NCBI RefSeq assembly: GCF_008369165.1
Contig: NZ_VOBA01000001.1
Span: forward strand, 1-64,000
DNA from: Dietzia sp. ANT_WB102
Lineage (GTDB): Bacteria; Actinomycetota; Actinomycetes; Mycobacteriales; Mycobacteriaceae
Length of the DNA stretch: 64,000 nucleotides
Reading direction: 5' to 3'
Part shown: one piece after another, positions 37,899-45,084 of the stretch
Numbering within the stretch: the first letter of the stretch is position 1
How the letters are laid out: every line of letters starts with the position of its first letter
Notes under the pieces: model-generated
What the model was told of the DNA's origin: nothing
Database searches by the model: none
The model's input: only the letters and a program-made list of their open reading frames with translations
Program-made: the position numbers and the translations under genes

Positions 37899-39293
37899 AT
37901 GACCGGACCCGACACGTCGATCCGCGCGGTCGACGACGAGATCCTGACTCGGCTACTCGCCGAGTGGCTCCCCGAACAGCGGTGGTTCGCCGGAAAGGGT
38001 CTCGAACTCACCGGCGTGCGGATCGCCCGGAGAGTGGTGTTCCTGGACGAGCCGGAGGTGCTGGTCGAGCATCTGCTGGTGGATCTTGAGGTGGACGGGC
38101 GGCCCCAGCGGTACCAGGTGCCGATCGCGACCGCGCTTGAACTGCCTGGTGACCGGCGCGCGTTCCCGCTGACCCCGGAGGGCGCGTCGCCGGTGGTCTA
38201 CGACGGGCTGCGCGATCCCCGCGGCACCGAGTCCCTGCTCCGCCACCTGGGCGGTCAACACGAGGTGGGCGGGCTGAGGTTCCGGTTGGTCGCCGGCGCC
38301 ACGCTTCCCGAACCGACGTGGGGGCGCCTGCTGGAGGGCGAGCAGTCCAACTCGTCGCTGGTGTTCGGCGACGACCTCATGGTCAAGGTGTTCCGGCTGA
38401 TCCAGCCGGGCGTGAACCCGGACGTGGAACTCCACGCCGCGCTGGCCGACCGGGAGTGCCCGTCGGTGGCGCCGCTGCGGGGCTGGGTGGAGTTGGACGA
38501 CGACGAGGGCGTCGACACCGGAACCGGGCCCACCACACTCGCCATGGCCCAGGAGTTCATGGCGGGCGCGGCTGACGGGTGGGCGATGGCCACGGCGAGC
38601 GTCCGCGACCTGTTCGCCGAGGCCGACCTGCTGGCAGAGGAGGTCGGCACGGACTTCGCCGACGAGTCGTTCCGGCTCGGAGCGGCCGTGGCGCAGGTGC
38701 ACGAGGACTTGGCCGCGGCGACCGGGGTGAGCACTCGCGACGGCACCGACCTGGTGGCGTCGATGCGGGCGCGCCTGGACTCGGCGGTGGCGGAGGTGCC
38801 GGAGCTGGCGGGGTACGTCGACGCGGCCCGCGCGGTGTTCGACGAGGTCGCCGGGTCGGGCGCGGTGCGGGTGCATCGCGTCCACGGTGACCTCCACCTC
38901 GGGCAGACACTGCGGGTGCCGGACCGGTGGATCGTCATCGACTTCGAGGGTGAGCCGGCCGCGCCGCTTGCCGAGCGGCGGGTGCCGGACTCCCCTGCCC
39001 GTGACGTAGCCGGAATCCTGCGCAGCCTCGACTATGCGGCGCAGCACACCCTGGTCGGGGTCGAGGACCGGCAACTGCGGTTCCGGGCCCGCGAGTGGCG
39101 CGATCGCAACGTCGACGCCTTCTGCCGGGGGTACGCCGAGGTCAGTGACTACGACCCGCGTGACACCGGCGCGTTGCTGCGGGCGTACACGCTCGACAAG
39201 GCGCTCTACGAGGTGGTGTACGAGACGCGGAACCGGCCCGGGTGGGTTGCGGTGCCGATGGGCGCGGTCGAGCGCATCCTCACCGCCGGCTAA
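37899..39293 (+). CDS. mak: Maltokinase (Mak/Pep2)
   Basis: A 464-residue kinase starting directly after the treS stop. The N-terminal domain has EQRWFAGKG (26-34). The catalytic loop is HGDLHLGQ (329-336, Asp331) and the metal-binding Asp348 is in IDFEGEP. It phosphorylates maltose to maltose-1-phosphate with ATP. In some actinobacteria treS and mak are one fused gene; here they abut without overlap, so a TreS-Mak complex is likely. Confidence 0.9.
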   Translation: MTGPDTSIRAVDDEILTRLLAEWLPEQRWFAGKGLELTGVRIARRVVFLDEPEVLVEHLLVDLEVDGRPQRYQVPIATALELPGDRRAFPLTPEGASPVVYDGLRDPRGTESLLRHLGGQHEVGGLRFRLVAGATLPEPTWGRLLEGEQSNSSLVFGDDLMVKVFRLIQPGVNPDVELHAALADRECPSVAPLRGWVELDDDEGVDTGTGPTTLAMAQEFMAGAADGWAMATASVRDLFAEADLLAEEVGTDFADESFRLGAAVAQVHEDLAAATGVSTRDGTDLVASMRARLDSAVAEVPELAGYVDAARAVFDEVAGSGAVRVHRVHGDLHLGQTLRVPDRWIVIDFEGEPAAPLAERRVPDSPARDVAGILRSLDYAAQHTLVGVEDRQLRFRAREWRDRNVDAFCRGYAEVSDYDPRDTGALLRAYTLDKALYEVVYETRNRPGWVAVPMGAVERILTAG

Positions 39294-39298
39294 CCGGG

Positions 39299-39332
39299 CC
39301 CGGCCGGGCCCGCTGCTGCGGGCCCGGCCGGG
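39299..39332. terminator. Bidirectional terminator between mak and fadD19
   Basis: A 15-bp perfect GC stem (CCCGGCCGGGCCCGC with complement) and a TGCT loop lie just after the mak stop and before the converging fadD stop. Confidence 0.88.
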
Positions 39333-39363
39333 CGGGTGGACGCCAGAGCGACGTGGTGGAAGG

Positions 39364-41016
39364 TCAGTTGCTCGAGATCCGGTCCTTGGCCCACTTGTAG
39401 TCGGCCTTGCCCGCGGGCGAGCGGCGGATCTCGGGGACGTCAACGATCACCTTGGGGACCTTGTAGTTCGCCAGGGACTCGCGCAGGAACTCCGTGAGCT
39501 CCTCCTCCTCTGCCGACATGCCCTCGCGGAACGACACGACCGCGGCGACCTTCTGACCGTAACGCTCGTCGGGGGCGCCGGCGACCAGCGCGTCGTGGAC
39601 GGCCGGGTGCGCCTTGAGTGCCTGCTCGACCTCTTCCGGGAACACCTTCTCGCCACCGGTGTTGATGCAGCCCGAGCCGCGGCCCAGGAAGACGATGGTG
39701 CCGTCCTCGCGGATCCGGCCCATATCGCCGAGCACCGACACGCGGTGTCCGTCGACGACCGGGAAGGTCTTGGCGGACTTCTCCGGGTCGTTCCAGTACC
39801 CCACCGGAACGTGGCCGCGGCGGACGATGTAGCCGATTTCGTCGGAACCGGGCGCGATCGGCTTGTTCGACTCGTCGATCAGTCCCAGCCGGGGGCCGGG
39901 CGGAAGGAGCATCTCGCCCTCTTCGTTCAAGCTCATCTCGCCGTCGTTACCGGACTCGGAGGCACCGAAGTTGTCACGGATGATCATGTTCGGGAACTCC
40001 GCGACCACCCGATCCCGCGAGGTCTTGGACCAGATGCCGCCGCCGGAGGCGACCATGAACAGCGAGCTGAAGTCCTTGGTCTTCTTGGCCTCGAGGAGCG
40101 CGTCGGTGATCGGGACCGCCATGCCGTCGCCGACGAACATCAGCAGCTGGGCCTTGTAGTCGGCGGTCGCGTCCACGATCACCTGCGCGTCGAAGTCGCG
40201 GAACATGATCAGGTGGCCACCCAGGTTGACAAACGTCAGCAGGGTGAACAGGCCGGCGCCGTGCATCAGCGGGGCCGACATGACGATCTTGAAGCCGCCG
40301 TCGGGCGAGACGTTGTCGGCGACCTCCTGCGGGCTGTGCCGCTTGTCGCCGTAGGGGTTACCCCCGGACAAGCAGGCGTAGTAGTAGTCCGACATGTGCC
40401 ACTGGACGCCCTTGGGGAATCCAGTGGTCCCGCCGGTGTAGACGATCCAGTGGTCGTCACCGCGGGCCGGCTCGAAGCCGCGCTCCGCGGACTGCTTCGG
40501 CAGCTCGGCATCCACATCCACGACCGTGAGACCGTTCTCGGCGCAGGCGTCTGCCAGCACCTGAGGGACCCCACCCACGACGAATACCGTGCGGGTGGTC
40601 TCGAGCTTCGGCACGGCGGCGGCCATGGTCTCCGCGAACTCTGCGTCGACAAGGATGGCGCCGCACTGCGAGTCGTTGAACAGGTAGACCAGTTCGGCCG
40701 GCGTGTAGCGGTAGTTGACGTTGATCCCGGCCACTCGGATCTTCATGGCTGCGACGATCGCCGCCATGTGTTCGGCACTGTTCTTCATGTACAGCCCGAC
40801 ATGGCTCCGCGGCTCGATCCCATGGGCCTGGAGAAGATGACCCATCTGGTTGGCGAGCTCATCCATCTGCCGGTAGGTGTAGTCGACACCGTCCATGGTG
40901 AGCAGGAGGTTGTCGGGGATTTTGTCCGCCACGGCCTCGAAGACGGCGGCCTCGTTCATCTCAGGATTGGTCCCGGCGAGGGGATCGGTGGACTGGGCGG
41001 CTGCTGCATCGGTCAT
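39364..41016 (-). CDS. fadD19: Steroid side-chain acyl-CoA synthetase, FadD19-like
   Basis: A 550-residue adenylate-forming ligase, length as FadD19 (548). Motifs: YTGGTTGFPKGV (ATP phosphate loop), FGASESG, GRGSGCINTGGEKVFPEEVE and the C-terminal catalytic Lys in SPAGKADYKWAK. FadD19 activates C26/C24 side-chain carboxylates of sterols. The ATG at 41016 follows AAGGA. A perfect KstR box (41126-41139) and a weaker one lie upstream in the region shared with the divergent hydrolase. FadD17 is the main alternative, but length and sequence favour FadD19. Confidence 0.8.
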   Translation of the reverse strand: MTDAAAAQSTDPLAGTNPEMNEAAVFEAVADKIPDNLLLTMDGVDYTYRQMDELANQMGHLLQAHGIEPRSHVGLYMKNSAEHMAAIVAAMKIRVAGINVNYRYTPAELVYLFNDSQCGAILVDAEFAETMAAAVPKLETTRTVFVVGGVPQVLADACAENGLTVVDVDAELPKQSAERGFEPARGDDHWIVYTGGTTGFPKGVQWHMSDYYYACLSGGNPYGDKRHSPQEVADNVSPDGGFKIVMSAPLMHGAGLFTLLTFVNLGGHLIMFRDFDAQVIVDATADYKAQLLMFVGDGMAVPITDALLEAKKTKDFSSLFMVASGGGIWSKTSRDRVVAEFPNMIIRDNFGASESGNDGEMSLNEEGEMLLPPGPRLGLIDESNKPIAPGSDEIGYIVRRGHVPVGYWNDPEKSAKTFPVVDGHRVSVLGDMGRIREDGTIVFLGRGSGCINTGGEKVFPEEVEQALKAHPAVHDALVAGAPDERYGQKVAAVVSFREGMSAEEEELTEFLRESLANYKVPKVIVDVPEIRRSPAGKADYKWAKDRISSN

Positions 41017-41070
41017 CGGGGCAGTTCCTTTACACGCGGGGGCGAACTGTGTCTGCTCTCACATTGTTAC

Positions 41071-41084
41071 CTGAACTTGTTCTC
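41071..41084. promoter_or_regulatory. Weak KstR-like box upstream of fadD19
   Basis: CTGAACTTGTTCTC keeps the AACnnGTT core but lacks the outer T and A. It lies 55 bp upstream of the fadD19 ATG. Confidence 0.5.
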
Positions 41085-41125
41085 ATGTCCAGACGAGAAG
41101 CTGACCTGCACAGATCCACGATAGC

Positions 41126-41139
41126 TGAAACAGGTTCTA
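41126..41139. promoter_or_regulatory. KstR operator box between fadD19 and the hydrolase
   Basis: TGAAACAGGTTCTA fits TnnAACnnGTTnnA fully, in the 191-bp divergent region, 69 bp upstream of the hydrolase ATG. Confidence 0.82.
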
Positions 41140-41195
41140 TCCATAATATGAAGCCGGCTCGGCAGGTCGCCACAGCGGGAGAGCCGGGGACAGCC

Positions 41196-41201
41196 TAGAT
41201 T
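41196..41201 (+). promoter_or_regulatory. -10 element of the leaderless hydrolase gene
   Basis: TAGATT is followed by six bases and the ATG at 41208. Confidence 0.55.
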
Positions 41202-41207
41202 GCGAAC

Positions 41208-42290
41208 ATGAGCGGTTCACGGTCCACAAATCCCGACCCGCCGCACGACAGTCGTCTCCGACTGCCGCGCTCGACGGGTTCGGGCGACGTGCCCCAGGAC
41301 GGCAGTCGGTCGTCCGAGCGGGAAGCCGACCGTCCCTCACGGCGGACGGGCCCGGCGCTGCACGGCCCGACCGAGCAGGGCACGCTGCGGTCCCGCGGGC
41401 TCGTCGGGGGGCTGCGGATGTTCGTGCGACCGGCCCTGGACCGGATGCCCGCGACTGACGTCTCCCTCGGCCGACTCCGGACACTCACCTCGGGTGCCGG
41501 GCGAGCGGCCGCCCTAGAGACCACCAACGACTGGTCCTCAGACGGACCCGTCCCCGGGCTGTGGGTGGGACGCAAACGCTTCTTCGACTCGGACCAGGTC
41601 ATCTACCACATCCACGGAGGTGGTTTCACCTTCGGATCGCCGTGGTCGCACAAGGCATTGGCGTCGCGGATCGCCGGCGAGACCGGCACGCCGGTGTTCC
41701 TACCGGACTACCGGCTCGCCCCGGAGCACCCGCATCCCGCAGCCACCGAGGACGCCATCGCCGGGTGGGAGTGGCTGCTCGAGATGGGATTCCGCGCGGA
41801 GAACATCGTGGTGGCCGGGGATTCCGCGGGCGGAAACCTCGCGCTGCAGCTGGTGGCCCACCTCGAGAAGACCAGGGCGGCGATGCCGGCTGGCGTCGTC
41901 CTGCTCTCCCCGTGGGTCGACCTCGATTTCACGGACATGACTGCGCGGGACCGGGCGCGGAAGGACCCGTTCCTCGCCCTGGGACTGGCCGAGTTGTGCC
42001 GTCGCCAGTACGCGCCGGGCGTGGACACCGACGACCCTGCGATCTCGCCGATCAACTACGTGCCATCCCCCGACTGGCCGCCGTTCCTCATCCAGTGCGG
42101 GGGCGAGGAGATCTTCCGCGGGGGGATCGAGAAGATGGCGGAGAACTTCGCCGAGCACGGGGTGCGTCACGAGTTCCAGATGTGGCCACACCAATTCCAC
42201 GTATTCCAGGTCTTCCACCCGATCGTCCCCGAGGCGAGGGTGGCGGTGCGGGACATCGGGTCGTTCGTGCGCGGCTGCCTGCGAGGCTGA
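41208..42290 (+). CDS. HSL-family α/β hydrolase (Lip-type esterase)
   Basis: A 360-residue hydrolase of the hormone-sensitive lipase family: oxyanion HGGG (136-139), nucleophile Ser206 in GDSAGG, and the C-terminal WPHQFHVF with the catalytic His. The first 65 residues are polar and low-complexity with no signal peptide. It probably cleaves a carboxyl ester, for example a steryl or lipid ester, given the shared KstR region with fadD19. It is not HsaD, whose family lacks HGGG and has a different lid. Confidence 0.78.
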   Translation: MSGSRSTNPDPPHDSRLRLPRSTGSGDVPQDGSRSSEREADRPSRRTGPALHGPTEQGTLRSRGLVGGLRMFVRPALDRMPATDVSLGRLRTLTSGAGRAAALETTNDWSSDGPVPGLWVGRKRFFDSDQVIYHIHGGGFTFGSPWSHKALASRIAGETGTPVFLPDYRLAPEHPHPAATEDAIAGWEWLLEMGFRAENIVVAGDSAGGNLALQLVAHLEKTRAAMPAGVVLLSPWVDLDFTDMTARDRARKDPFLALGLAELCRRQYAPGVDTDDPAISPINYVPSPDWPPFLIQCGGEEIFRGGIEKMAENFAEHGVRHEFQMWPHQFHVFQVFHPIVPEARVAVRDIGSFVRGCLRG

Positions 42291-42292
42291 CC

Positions 42293-42330
42293 GGGGGGGC
42301 GGAGGGCCTGTCTCAGGCCCCCGCCCCCCC
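42293..42330. terminator. Bidirectional terminator between hydrolase and ltp2
   Basis: Arms of 18 and 17 bases (a G7-CGG-rich arm pairing with a C-rich arm, one bulged A) and a TCT loop lie directly after the hydrolase stop, between converging genes. Confidence 0.8.
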
Positions 42331-42349
42331 GGGGACCCACCGGAGCGGG

Positions 42350-43537
42350 TCAGACGGTGAGCACAAGCCCCGAAGTGGGCACCCCGGTCCCGGCGGTGAC
42401 GACGAGCTTTTCGGCTCCGTCGACCTGGTTCACCGAGTCGCCGCGCAACTGCCGGACGCCCTCAGCGATGCCGTTCATGCCGTGGATGTAGGCCTCCCCG
42501 AGCTGGCCACCGTGCGTGTTGAGCGGCAGTCGGCCGCCCACCTCGAGCGCGCCGGGCTCCCGGACGAAGTCCTTGGCCTCACCGCGGCCACAGAAGCCGA
42601 GCTCCTCGAGCTGCATGAGCACGTACGGGGTGAAGTGGTCGTACAGCACCGCCATATCCATGTCGTCGGGCCGCAGGCCGGACTGGGTCCACAGCTGATC
42701 GCCGACGATGCCCATCTCCGGTAGTCCCGCGAGCTCGGGACGGTAGTAGGAGGTCATGATGTACTGGTCCGGACCGGAGCCCGACGCGGCCGCCGCGATC
42801 GACACCGGCCGGTGCGGCAGGTCACGAGCCCGCTCGGGGGTCGTCACGACGATCGCCTGCCCGCCGTCGGACTCCTGGCAGCAGTCCAGCAGGTGCAACG
42901 GCTCCGCGATGTAGCGCGAGTTCTGGTGATCGGCGAGAGTGATGGGCTTGCCGTGGAAGAACGCGGCGGGGTTGTTCGCGGCATGCTTGCGGTCCACTAC
43001 CGCGACCCGTCCGAAGTCCTCGCTCGTGGCTCCGTACTCGTGCATGTAGCGCTGCGCGACCATGGCCACGAAGCCCGCCGGAGTCGACAGGCCGTGCGGG
43101 TAGGAGAACGCGTTGTCCGTACCAGACGAGTTGACCTGCTGCACCAGAGCCGAGTTGACCTGGCCGAAGCGCATCCCGGAACGCTCGTTGAACGCGCGGT
43201 AGCAGACCACCACCTCGGCCACGCCCGTGGCCACGGCCATCGCCGCCTGCTGCACCGTCGCGCACGCCGCGCCGCCGCCGTAGTGGATGCGGGAGAAGAA
43301 GTTCAGGCTCCCGATCCCTGCCGCGCGGGCTACGGCGATCTCGGTGTTGGTGTCCATGGTGAACGAGACCAGGCCGTCGACGTCCGAGGGCTGAAGTCCT
43401 GCGTCCGCGACCGCCGCGCGGACGGCCTCGGCGGCCAGCCGCAACTCGGAACGGCCCGAGTCCTTGGAGAAATCGGTGGCGCCGATCCCGACGATCGCCG
43501 CCTTGCCGGAAAGGGTGCTGTCCGCCAGGGTGCTCAC
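42350..43537 (-). CDS. ltp2: Steroid side-chain aldolase Ltp2 (thiolase-like lipid transfer protein)
   Basis: A 395-residue thiolase-superfamily protein of the lipid-transfer type, without the normal nucleophilic Cys: the usual CGSG region reads YGGGAACATVQQA, and the C-terminus has NTHGGQLGEAYIHGMNG. Ltp2 catalyses the retro-aldol cleavage that releases propionyl-CoA from the C17 side chain, working with the DUF35 domain of ChsH2. Its GTG overlaps the chsH1 stop (GTGA). The order chsE - chsH2 - chsH1 - ltp2 is that of the mycobacterial igr operon. Confidence 0.87.
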   Translation of the reverse strand: MSTLADSTLSGKAAIVGIGATDFSKDSGRSELRLAAEAVRAAVADAGLQPSDVDGLVSFTMDTNTEIAVARAAGIGSLNFFSRIHYGGGAACATVQQAAMAVATGVAEVVVCYRAFNERSGMRFGQVNSALVQQVNSSGTDNAFSYPHGLSTPAGFVAMVAQRYMHEYGATSEDFGRVAVVDRKHAANNPAAFFHGKPITLADHQNSRYIAEPLHLLDCCQESDGGQAIVVTTPERARDLPHRPVSIAAAASGSGPDQYIMTSYYRPELAGLPEMGIVGDQLWTQSGLRPDDMDMAVLYDHFTPYVLMQLEELGFCGRGEAKDFVREPGALEVGGRLPLNTHGGQLGEAYIHGMNGIAEGVRQLRGDSVNQVDGAEKLVVTAGTGVPTSGLVLTV

Positions 43538-43971
43538 TGCGGGTCTCCGTTCATGTAGAGGGTCGCCGTCGACGTCACGTGCGCGCCCAATGAGTCCGTG
43601 CCGACGATCTTCAGCGTGACCAGTCCGTCGTCGTCGACCCCCGTGACCTCACCGGTGAGGGTGAGGGAGTCGTAGGCGTACCAAGGCACTCCAAGGCGGA
43701 GCTTGATCGACGTGATGCGCGCCCGCTGACCCGCCCAGTCGGTGACGAACCGCTGCACCAGGCCGGTGTCGGTGAGGATGTTGACGAAGATGTCCTTCGA
43801 GCCCTTCTGATGGGCCAGGTCGCGGTCGTGGTGGACATCCTGGAAATCCCGGGTCGCCAGCGCGGAGGCCACGATGAATGTCGGCGTGCCCTCGATGGTC
43901 AACTCGGGGAGCCGGTCCCCCACCGCGACGGCGGGCGGCTCGGCCGGGCAGATGGTGTGGTTCTCGCTCAC
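43534..43971 (-). CDS. chsH1: MaoC-like hydratase subunit ChsH1
   Basis: A 145-residue single hotdog protein with the hydratase segment TRDFQDVHHDRDLAHQKGSKDIFVN. ChsH1 forms a heterotetramer with the MaoC half of ChsH2 and hydrates 3-oxo-4,17-pregnadiene-20-carboxyl-CoA. Start is the GTG at 43971, which overlaps the chsH2 stop; longer upstream starts would lie in chsH2. It is a little longer than the mycobacterial protein (about 129). Confidence 0.85.
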   Translation of the reverse strand: MSENHTICPAEPPAVAVGDRLPELTIEGTPTFIVASALATRDFQDVHHDRDLAHQKGSKDIFVNILTDTGLVQRFVTDWAGQRARITSIKLRLGVPWYAYDSLTLTGEVTGVDDDGLVTLKIVGTDSLGAHVTSTATLYMNGDPQ

Positions 43972-45050
43972 TTGGCGCCACCTTCCGTGACTTCGGGCAT
44001 CTGACGGGCGACGGGCGGGGCACCGGCGGGACGCCACGCGTAGAGGGTCCACGGCTCGGTGCCGAACGCGGCATCCTCGCTCGTGTCGCCGGGCATATCG
44101 AGGAACTCGACCTCGACCTCCATGCCGATCCGCACGTCGTCGGGTTCGATGTCGCGCAACTCGCCGAGCATGCGCACGCCCTCGGACAGTTCGACCAGGG
44201 CGATGACGAACGGGAACCGCGTCCGGCCCGGCACGCGCGGCGCGTGGTGGGTGACGAAGCTGAACACCGTGCCGCGGCCGGAGGCCACGACGTAGTCGGT
44301 CTCCTCGGTCTTGTCCTTCCACAGCGCCGGCACCGGCGGGTGCTGCAGCGAGCCGTCCTCGCGCTTCTGGATGCGCAGCTCGTGGGCGCGGACCCCGTCC
44401 CAGAAGAAGCGGGTGTCGTGCGAGACAGACGGGCGAAGGACCTTGCCCACGACCAGGTCGTCGGCGGCCGAGCCGGAGCTGGCCACGATGCGGTCCACGG
44501 CCCCGTCACCGGCGGCGGGCTCGGTGGGCTTCGCTGCGGGACGGAACTTGAGGATGCGGAAGTCCATCTCCGCCACGATCTCGTCGCCGACGCGCCAATA
44601 GTTGCGGGTGGTGAAGAACCAACCCTCCCCCAGACCTGTGGTCTTGGGCCCGACCACGTCGACGAGGACGGACTCGATGGTCACCTCCTCGCCCGGGCGG
44701 GTGTACCGGTGGTAGGTCGAATCGCAGTTGGTCGCGACGACCGACGTGAAGCCCTCCGCGTCGAGGAGGTCGGTCATCCGGCCCAGTGGATCGTCGGCCT
44801 CGCGGGTCTTGCCGAGTCCGCGCATGGTCCACACCTGCGCCATCGCGGGCGGCGCCACCAGACCGCCGTGGCCGGAGGCGCGGGCCGCGTCCTCCGACTC
44901 GTAGATCGGGTTGGTGTCGCCGATCGCCTCGGTCCAGTTGCGGATCATCGGGAGGTTGATCGGGTCGCGGCCCGCGCGGCGGGCGCTCCCGCCGGAGGCG
45001 CGGACCTCCTCGGCGGCAGCGAGGATGCGGGCGGCCTGCTCGTCACTCAT
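43968..45050 (-). CDS. chsH2: ChsH2: MaoC-like plus DUF35/OB-fold protein
   Basis: A 360-residue two-domain protein. The N-terminal hotdog (about 30-180; IGDTNPIYESEDAARASGHGGLVAPP) pairs with ChsH1; the C-terminal DUF35 OB-fold (about 215-345) binds Ltp2. The zinc-ribbon Cys of typical DUF35 proteins are missing (RIQKREDGSLQHPPVPALW). It is about 50 residues longer than the mycobacterial protein. The ATG at 45050 lies 34 bases after the chsE fusion stop, within the same operon. Confidence 0.85.
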   Translation of the reverse strand: MSDEQAARILAAAEEVRASGGSARRAGRDPINLPMIRNWTEAIGDTNPIYESEDAARASGHGGLVAPPAMAQVWTMRGLGKTREADDPLGRMTDLLDAEGFTSVVATNCDSTYHRYTRPGEEVTIESVLVDVVGPKTTGLGEGWFFTTRNYWRVGDEIVAEMDFRILKFRPAAKPTEPAAGDGAVDRIVASSGSAADDLVVGKVLRPSVSHDTRFFWDGVRAHELRIQKREDGSLQHPPVPALWKDKTEETDYVVASGRGTVFSFVTHHAPRVPGRTRFPFVIALVELSEGVRMLGELRDIEPDDVRIGMEVEVEFLDMPGDTSEDAAFGTEPWTLYAWRPAGAPPVARQMPEVTEGGAK

Positions 45051-45084
45051 GAGTACCTTCTCGGGGGATCAGGGGGGTGTGTCT

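Noticed and set aside
41208-42290. Hydrolase considered as the missing HsaD
   Set aside because: HGGG and GDSAGG motifs place it in the HSL family; HsaD is a meta-cleavage-product hydrolase of a different group.
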